64,000 nucleotides of DNA from Aureobasidium sp. EXF-3400 (Eukaryota; Ascomycota; Dothideomycetes; Dothideales; Saccotheciaceae). The notes beneath the pieces were generated by a model. The model was given only the letters and a program-made list of their open reading frames with translations. It was not told the origin of the DNA and did no database searches. This document shows, one piece after another, positions 58,724 through 64,000 of the stretch. The stretch covers positions 42,094 to 106,093 of the forward strand of contig SWBL01000168.1 in assembly GCA_024195585.1 (NCBI GenBank), in the 5' to 3' direction. Every line of letters starts with the position of its first letter. Positions within the stretch are counted from its first letter, which is position 1. The position numbers and the translations under genes were made by a program.

Positions 58724-59256
58724 AGTCCACGGAATAACATAAGTGTGATTTTGCAGTGGTGTTTGACATGGCTGATGACCTGATATGATTTCGCTACGAT
58801 ACTTGATGGCTGTTACTCTTTTTCTCATGATGTTGCTATACGATATTATAATTTGCTAGATTTGCTGCGCTCTTCGCTGTTTATATAGATATTGCTACAA
58901 AGAATGCTAGACTGATCAATGCTTCACTGCCTTTACATTGTCCGAAGAAGAAACAAGCCTTTGAGATACACTTATTTCGTCCTCATTGACCCAACAGACT
59001 CATTCATTTTCTAGCATATGCACAATAAGTATAAGCAGTGCGGTGAATTGTTCTTTGCTGATGTGGTCGAAGAATTGTAGAAAAGACCGAGCCAAGTCTC
59101 CACAAAAAGCGACAAGTTTCAACCCACCTCACGATGACTCTCATCGCAAAACCACCCTACTCGACATCCGAAATCGCAACCCACCCAGTACACTGCGCCT
59201 ACAAACAAAACATATCTCTCACAACAACAGCAAGCCAAACGAATACACAAACATCA
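58724..59256. other. Intergenic, FHA kinase to HIS6 (533 bp)
   Basis: Tandem spacer with the kinase 3' end and the HIS6 promoter. From 59134 to 59256 an ATG opens in frame with HIS6 and would add 41 residues. The sequence there (C/A-rich) looks more like leader. No repeat or RNA gene. Confidence 0.4.
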
Positions 59257-60269
59257 ATGACCAAATTCCGCCCTTGTATAGACCTGCACGCAGGCAGCGT
59301 AAAGCAAATCGTCGGCGGCACATTGACAACCACTACTTCGGAGCTCAAGACAAACTTTACATCCAAGTTGCCTTCGTCTTACTATGCAAAGCTCTACAAG
59401 GAAAATGCATTGGAGGGTGCTCATGTGATTATGTTGGGACCTGGCAATGATGATGCTTGCAGAGAGGCTTGTGAAGCTTGGCCGGGGCATTTGCAGGTTG
59501 GTGGTGGGATTAAGGATGAGAACGCTAAGGAGTGGATTGAGAGGGGTGCTAGTAAGGTGAGTTTTTTTGTGGATATCTGATTTGGGCTCTCTATCATTTC
59601 CATCTTTGGAGTATCAGACCCCAGAGGAAGACTATGGACATGATATAACGCTGAGAGTCGAGTGTATGCTAAAGTATCGATTCACAAGGTTATCATCACA
59701 TCCTTCCTCTTTCCCTCTGGCAAGTTCTCTCTGGAACGTTTGCAATCTGTACTCAAGGCTCTGGACAACGATACCTCAAAACTCGTCATCGATTTGAGTT
59801 GCCGTCGCAAGGGAGACACATGGTTTGTTGCCATGAACAAATGGCAAGACCTCACTGATATGGAACTGACTGCTGGTAAGTCTACGCTGTGCTATCTGTC
59901 AAATCATCCGCGAACTCCAAAGCATATCTTCGTTTTCATTCTCCATATCATACAACATGGCTAACGGAAGATTCTCTTTTAGATTCCATCTCCTTGCTCC
60001 AACCCTACTGCTCAGAATTCCTCATCCATGCAGCTGACAACGAAGGCCTTCAACAAGGCATTGATGAGGAACTGGTGCGCAAGCTCTCTGCTTGGTCTGA
60101 TATTCCCGTCACTTACGCAGGAGGCGGTCGCAATCTCCAAGATTTGGAATTGGTCGAGAGCTTGAGTGGTGGAAAGGTAGATTTGACTATTGGAAGTGCG
60201 TTGGATGTGTTTGGTGGTAACGGGGTCAAATTTGATGAGTGCTGTGAGTGGAATAAGTCGAGGGTGTAA
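59257..60269 (+). CDS. HIS6: HIS6: ProFAR isomerase of histidine biosynthesis
   Basis: Exons 59257-59556, 59689-59875 and 59983-60269 give 257 aa. It is a TIM-barrel enzyme that opens the aminoaldose of ProFAR to the ketose PRFAR, the fourth step of histidine synthesis. Visible marks: [18 protein letters not shown] at the N-terminus with the catalytic Asp, [13 protein letters not shown] at about 80, [13 protein letters not shown] at mid-protein, and [15 protein letters not shown], then [13 protein letters not shown] at the C-terminal phosphate site. The start at 59257 ([11 protein letters not shown]) is the usual eukaryotic start. An in-frame ATG at 59134 would give a 41-residue extension with no conserved feature. 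All phases close. Cytosolic. Confidence 0.94.
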
Positions 60270-60833
60270 GGAAGCAATCACGACAAAACTCTCAAAAGAT
60301 GCTATATTAGAACGCTTTGCATATACAATCATAGTCATAGTCATATTCTTCTGTCGTGGAGACATCAATGTTGGAAAAGGCATGTATGTTGCCGAAAAAT
60401 GTTCGGAGAATGAAATAGTGTGACATCATCGAAGGAGACCAATTTCATGAAGTCTACCAAAAGTCATACATTTGACATCTTCCCAAACCCATTGAGAAGT
60501 CGGTCGACTACATCAAGAACTGTATCTACTGTCAATACCAAACAGATTATCATCTGCTTACAAAGTTCGACTTGTTACACAGAGCTTTTGTCGCAAGCAG
60601 TCAACGCTTGGAGCCGGACTTCGGACTACGCAAGTCGAGCAGATCACAGTCATCAAAACCATCGACCATTCCCACTTTCTTCTCAGAGACAGAATCCGAC
60701 ATCAGAGCCACATTTCGACGATTTGAAACCCTCCCTCGAGTAAATCTACCGTCAAACCAATTTGTCTCACTCAGGCATCTATTGCTCAGTATCATCCAAA
60801 CACCGAAGCTTGATCGCTTCCACATCCAACACC
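60270..60833. other. Intergenic, HIS6 to acetolactate decarboxylase gene (564 bp)
   Basis: Tandem spacer with HIS6 3' end and the next promoter. The final ~70 bases are a C/A-rich leader ending ACACC ATG. The frame of the next gene is open upstream to 60762 without conserved residues. Nothing else seen. Confidence 0.35.
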
Positions 60834-61568
60834 ATGGTCTCTAAGATTCCCAATGATATCTTCCAATTTTCCACTCCGAGTGCTTTGATGGCAGGCCTCG
60901 CCCTCAACGGACCCTCCTGCGGCCAACTCCCCGGCTACGGCACCCACGGCATCGGCACCTTCGCCCGCATGAACGGCGAACTCCTCTTCCTAGACGGAAA
61001 ACCCTGGCAAATGCTTCCCTCTGGAAAATTACAACCCGCATCCCCTAACACTTCCATCCCATTCGTACAAGTCACAAACTTCCAACCTGAATTCCAGACC
61101 AAAGCCTCAGGATTGAAGAAAGCGGCTTTGGTGGATTTGTTTGAGAAAAATGGGCCTGGAGCTGGTGGAAAGAATTCTTTTGTGCCTTTTGTGATTAAAG
61201 GAAAGTTCAAGTCTCTGGATCTCAGAATTGCAGGGCCTCAAGAACATGATGGACAGGATCTTGCAGAGGTTGCGGCCAAAGCGAAAAAATGGAGTGTGCA
61301 TGATGTCAAAGGCACAATGTTTGGAATTGCTAGTCCGGAGTGGATGCAAGGTGTCAGTGTGGCAGGTGTGCATTGCCATTTCATGACTGAAGTTGAGAAA
61401 GGCAAGGATGCAGAAGGTGGTCATGTGTTGGACTTTGAGACTGGGGATGAGGCGTTGTTGCAGTGGGCCGTGACGGGGAGATATCATCTTGGTTTCCCGA
61501 GGGATGATGAGTGGGAGAATTTGGATTTGAAGGCTGATACTGCTGGGCTTAGTAAGGCTGAGGGATGA
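60834..61568 (+). CDS. Alpha-acetolactate decarboxylase (BudA/AlsD family)
   Basis: Single exon, 244 aa. The family layout is clear: early FQFSTPSALMAGL, then LPGYGTHGIGTFARMNGELLFLDGKPW at about residues 32-60, a beta-rich middle (NSFVPFVIKGKFKSLDLR), and the metal site GVHCHFM with His180 and His182, followed by GGHVLDFE with a third His near 197. These three His are the Zn ligands in the bacterial enzyme. The spacing between the second and third His is a few residues longer than usual. The reaction removes CO2 from 2-acetolactate to give acetoin, diverting a valine-pathway intermediate. There is no mitochondrial presequence or signal peptide, so it is probably cytosolic. The family is mainly bacterial and the gene has no intron, in contrast to most neighbours, which suggests old transfer. 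Confidence 0.92.
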   Translation: MVSKIPNDIFQFSTPSALMAGLALNGPSCGQLPGYGTHGIGTFARMNGELLFLDGKPWQMLPSGKLQPASPNTSIPFVQVTNFQPEFQTKASGLKKAALVDLFEKNGPGAGGKNSFVPFVIKGKFKSLDLRIAGPQEHDGQDLAEVAAKAKKWSVHDVKGTMFGIASPEWMQGVSVAGVHCHFMTEVEKGKDAEGGHVLDFETGDEALLQWAVTGRYHLGFPRDDEWENLDLKADTAGLSKAEG

Positions 61569-62156
61569 ACAGGCCTTGTGATGTAAAACAGCTATTCTCA
61601 GATCTTGCTTTAATCAATGTTCTTTAAGCCCTTACCATCTTGATAAGATAACATCAGAGCCCTTGGAAAGTAGAGGACGCCTAAGACAAGTCATGGATGA
61701 TCAAGACAGGAGCAGTGAGCATTGCCAGCACCAATTGGGAGGACATATAGAGCTTGCAACTAATCCTCATCATGATATTTGTAGACTGTTCATGATGGAA
61801 GACGCAGATTAAGACATGGCAAACGTTCGAGAATATATGGTATAAGAATGATTGTCATATATGAATGGGAAAGAGTAAAGTATAAGCGCTGAACGGGCAG
61901 CCTGCCTCACGGTTCTGTTTTATTTCACTTTTTCTGTATCCCTGGCTTCTGTCTTTGTGCGGTTCCCTGGTATGAAGTTGGGTGGTCGAATAGCTTGGTG
62001 ATGATGATAGTGGTTGTTTTACATGTATGACCTTGCTGCGAGAGAGGGCTCTTGCAAAAGAGTGTAAAGAAAGTAGGGATGCCATCATGTATGCGGGATG
62101 AAAAAGATGGACAAGATGCCGAACCAAGTGCAGACGGCGATGTGATAGCAAAGAGC
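61569..62156. other. Intergenic, convergent 3' ends (588 bp)
   Basis: Spacer between the decarboxylase gene and the small membrane-protein gene. AT-rich around 61790-61870. No gene or repeat recognised. Confidence 0.35.
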
Positions 62157-62564
62157 TCATCTTCCTCTGCGCAGACAGCGCTTCAGTCCCAACACAACCA
62201 GCAGCATCATGGCGAGCAGCATAATAAGTGTCACGATTGCCTTGAACTCATCTGTCTCCCACCACTCGAGCTTTTTGGGTGGAGGCATGATGATGTCTTT
62301 GATGCCGTACAACATTCCACTAAGCATGGTCCAAGAACCAGCCGAGACGATGTTGCCCGCATACACGCCACCAGTAGTTGCACTCTGAAGCAGACTGAAG
62401 ACTGGTCCGGCTCCGAAGATAGACTGCCAAAGAGCAGCAAGGGAACCTTATGCAAAAATTAGTAAGACTGCGTACAATCGCGAGTAGCAGCCATGTATAC
62501 CGGAGGATACTCCCAAGGAGGTAAAGCCGATGAAGTTTAGAACCGGAAGAGCTAGAAAAAGCAT
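62157..62564 (-). CDS. Small membrane protein with Ifi-6-16/ISG12-like domain
   Basis: Exons in gene order 62564-62501 and 62446-62157 give 117 aa. The N-terminal ~50 residues (LNFIGFTSLGVSSGSLAAL, then WQSIFG and LLQSATTGG) follow the Gly/Ala/Ser-rich pattern of the Ifi-6-16 (ISG12/IFI27) family, in which G-F-T-x-x-G-V-x-x-G-S-x-A-A is the core. After it comes a segment unlike animal members: MPPPKKLEWWETDEFK, then a strong membrane helix (about 92-111, VTLIMLLAMMLLVVLGL) and a basic tail (KRCLRRGR). Animal members are interferon-induced and sit in mitochondrial or nuclear membranes. Fungal members are uncharacterised. The assignment rests on pattern only. Confidence 0.7.
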
Positions 62565-63176
62565 GGTTGTGTCCGGAGTGGATTGTGAATAGAGAGTTGG
62601 TCTCTGGTCGGAAATCGCTGATGATGTTTGGAGTGCCTGGAAATCTGACGAGAGAAGAAGATGTTTTCAAGCCAGTTTATATACGCTGCTTGGTCCCGAG
62701 TTGTGTTTGTTGAGTGACATTCAGCTGCGACACCAGCAACACCTACCTGCATTGGTCCATCTGGTCTCATGTTACTGAGATCTGTTGGTGACGATACTTT
62801 CTCTGCATGGTTGGCAGTAGTTCAACACTTATACATATACGAAGCATGCTAGAGCTTTAACGTAAGACAGTGCGCAGTGTCAAGAAACCGGCGAGACTGA
62901 TCTGTCTGATTCGACGTGGCGGTCAAGATGCAACACTGTATGACTTGCATTAATATTTGCAGCATTAAATCACAAGACAGATGAATGGTTGATGGCAGTG
63001 AAGTGAAAGTGAAGGGTGTTTCTGAAGGCAAGTCGGAGCATAGTCGGCAGAAGCGGATGCGCCGCGCACACACACGCTAGCGTTGCTTGGCGGATTTTGG
63101 CGAAATACTTCGACGCTGGACGACCTCGATTTTCCTGCGCACCCGTGTCGACAGCAGATAGTCAACCACTTTCAAA
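62565..63176. promoter_or_regulatory. Divergent promoter region, Ifi-6-16-like gene / uL2
   Basis: 612 bp between divergent starts. The stretch just before uL2 (63060-63176) has GC-rich and CT-rich blocks, as expected for a ribosomal protein promoter. No specific binding site can be assigned with confidence. Confidence 0.4.
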
Positions 63177-64000
63177 ATGGTGAATATCAGCCTACCAGGA
63201 CCCAGCAATCCAGCGCGCAATGTGCTGACAGAACATCTAGGGTCGTGTTATTCGCAACCAGAGAAAGGGCCGTGGCTCTATCTTCACTGTACGTTGTCCA
63301 ACCTTCGCCGCAAGCGCGCAAACATTCGCAAGCCTTTCATTCATGTACTGACAAACTCTGCTCGCAGGCCAACACCAGTACGCATCTCCATTCGCTCGAT
63401 CGCTCCAATCCCGAACGCTCCCACTGACTTAGACGCTCTTTAAAGGACTCAACAAGGCCCCCGCCCAGTTCCGTACCCTCGATTTCTCCGAGAGACACGG
63501 ATATGTTCGCGGTGTCGTGAAGGACATCATCCACGATCCCGGTCGTGGTGCTCCCCTGGCCAAGGTCGTCTTCCGTGACCCCTACCGCTTCAAGCTCCAC
63601 ACCGAGACCTTCATCGCCAACGAGGGCATGTACACTGGCCAGTTCATCTACGCCGGCAAGAACGCTTCCCTCACCATTGGCAACGTCCTTCCTCTCGGAT
63701 CCTGCCCTGAGGGTACCGTTGTCACCAACGTCGAGGAGAAGATCGGTGACCGTGGTGCTCTTGGCCGTACCTCCGGTAACTACGTTACCGTTATTGGCCA
63801 CAACCCCGACGAGGGCAAGACCCGTGTCAAGCTCCCCTCGGGCGCCAAGAAGGTCGTCAAGTCCTCCGTCCGTGGTATGATCGGTATCGTCGCTGGTGGC
63901 GGTAGAACAGACAAGCCTCTCCTTAAGGCTTCGCGCGCTAAGCACAAGTTCGCCGTCAAGCGCAACTCGTGGCCCAAGACTCGTGGTGTTGCCATGAACC
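63177..64000 (+). CDS. RPL2: Ribosomal protein uL2 (eukaryotic L8/L2), 3' end beyond window
   Basis: Exons 63177-63179 (the ATG alone), 63241-63288 (16 codons, [16 protein letters not shown]), 63368-63377 (a 10-nt microexon) and 63447 to beyond 64000. The microexon gives ANT plus the first base of Arg, and the junctions then read [17 protein letters not shown], the standard eukaryotic uL2 sequence, so the unusual structure is well supported. The last exon shows [20 protein letters not shown], the core [17 protein letters not shown], and the peptidyl-transferase-proximal segment [12 protein letters not shown], then breaks off at GVAMN. uL2 binds 23S-like rRNA next to the catalytic centre of the 60S subunit. 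Codons are strongly biased to C/G at third positions, as expected for high expression. Confidence 0.96.

Noticed and set aside
59134..59256. 41-residue N-terminal extension of HIS6
   Set aside because: The family normally starts at [11 protein letters not shown]. The extra codons look like C/A-rich leader and contain no targeting signal I could recognise.

Overview
The window is eukaryotic and fits a filamentous ascomycete (Pezizomycotina; Dothideomycetes is my guess from gene content, not demonstrated). Genes sit on both strands and carry short introns of about 45-95 nt with GTAAGT-like donors and CTAAY branch sites. The proteins are fungal in type: Pik1, Drs2, Sec2, secreted phospholipase B, HIS6, eL41 and uL2. 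I support 24 protein genes, 22 of them with introns I could place by reading frame, including a 25-codon gene (eL41). I saw no rRNA, tRNA, CRISPR array or intact transposon.

Region by region. 0.1-8.5 kb: Sec2-type Rab exchange factor, PDCD5, a heme-dependent N-demethylase-like (DUF3445) protein and a CLC chloride channel/exchanger. 9.3-15.8 kb: isoamyl acetate esterase, a DUF155/RMD1 protein and phosphatidylinositol 4-kinase Pik1. 16.8-26.7 kb: secreted phospholipase B, a RING + zinc modules + SH3 protein, an EBP-type sterol isomerase-like membrane protein and a CBM21 regulatory subunit of protein phosphatase 1. 26.7-34.75 kb: an 8-kb stretch with no convincing gene. 34.75-40.1 kb: a DUF7726 protein, mitochondrial BolA-like Bol3, and an unrecognised coiled-coil protein with three 44-residue repeats. 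40.1-42.3 kb: a repeat locus made of two different arrays. 42.3-49.4 kb: the flippase Drs2 and a DDT/WHIM-like chromatin protein. 50.3-54.6 kb: two fungal proteins of unknown function. 56-58.7 kb: eL41 divergent from an FHA-domain checkpoint-type kinase. 59.2-64 kb: HIS6, alpha-acetolactate decarboxylase, a small Ifi-6-16-like membrane protein and the 5' part of ribosomal protein uL2, which runs off the window.

Fungal gene order gives little operon information, so functional links are only thematic. Sec2, Pik1, Drs2 and the CLC protein all belong to the late Golgi/secretory pathway, where PI4P made by Pik1 is known in yeast to act on both Sec2 and Drs2. uL2 and eL41 are both 60S ribosomal proteins.

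The most unusual sequence is the 40.38-42.24 kb intergenic locus. The first array has about seven diverged ~140-bp units, each holding a short hairpin whose central base pair changes in a compensatory way. The second has eight copies of a 16-19 bp motif in strictly alternating orientation about 100 bp apart. I could find no ordinary feature that explains either.
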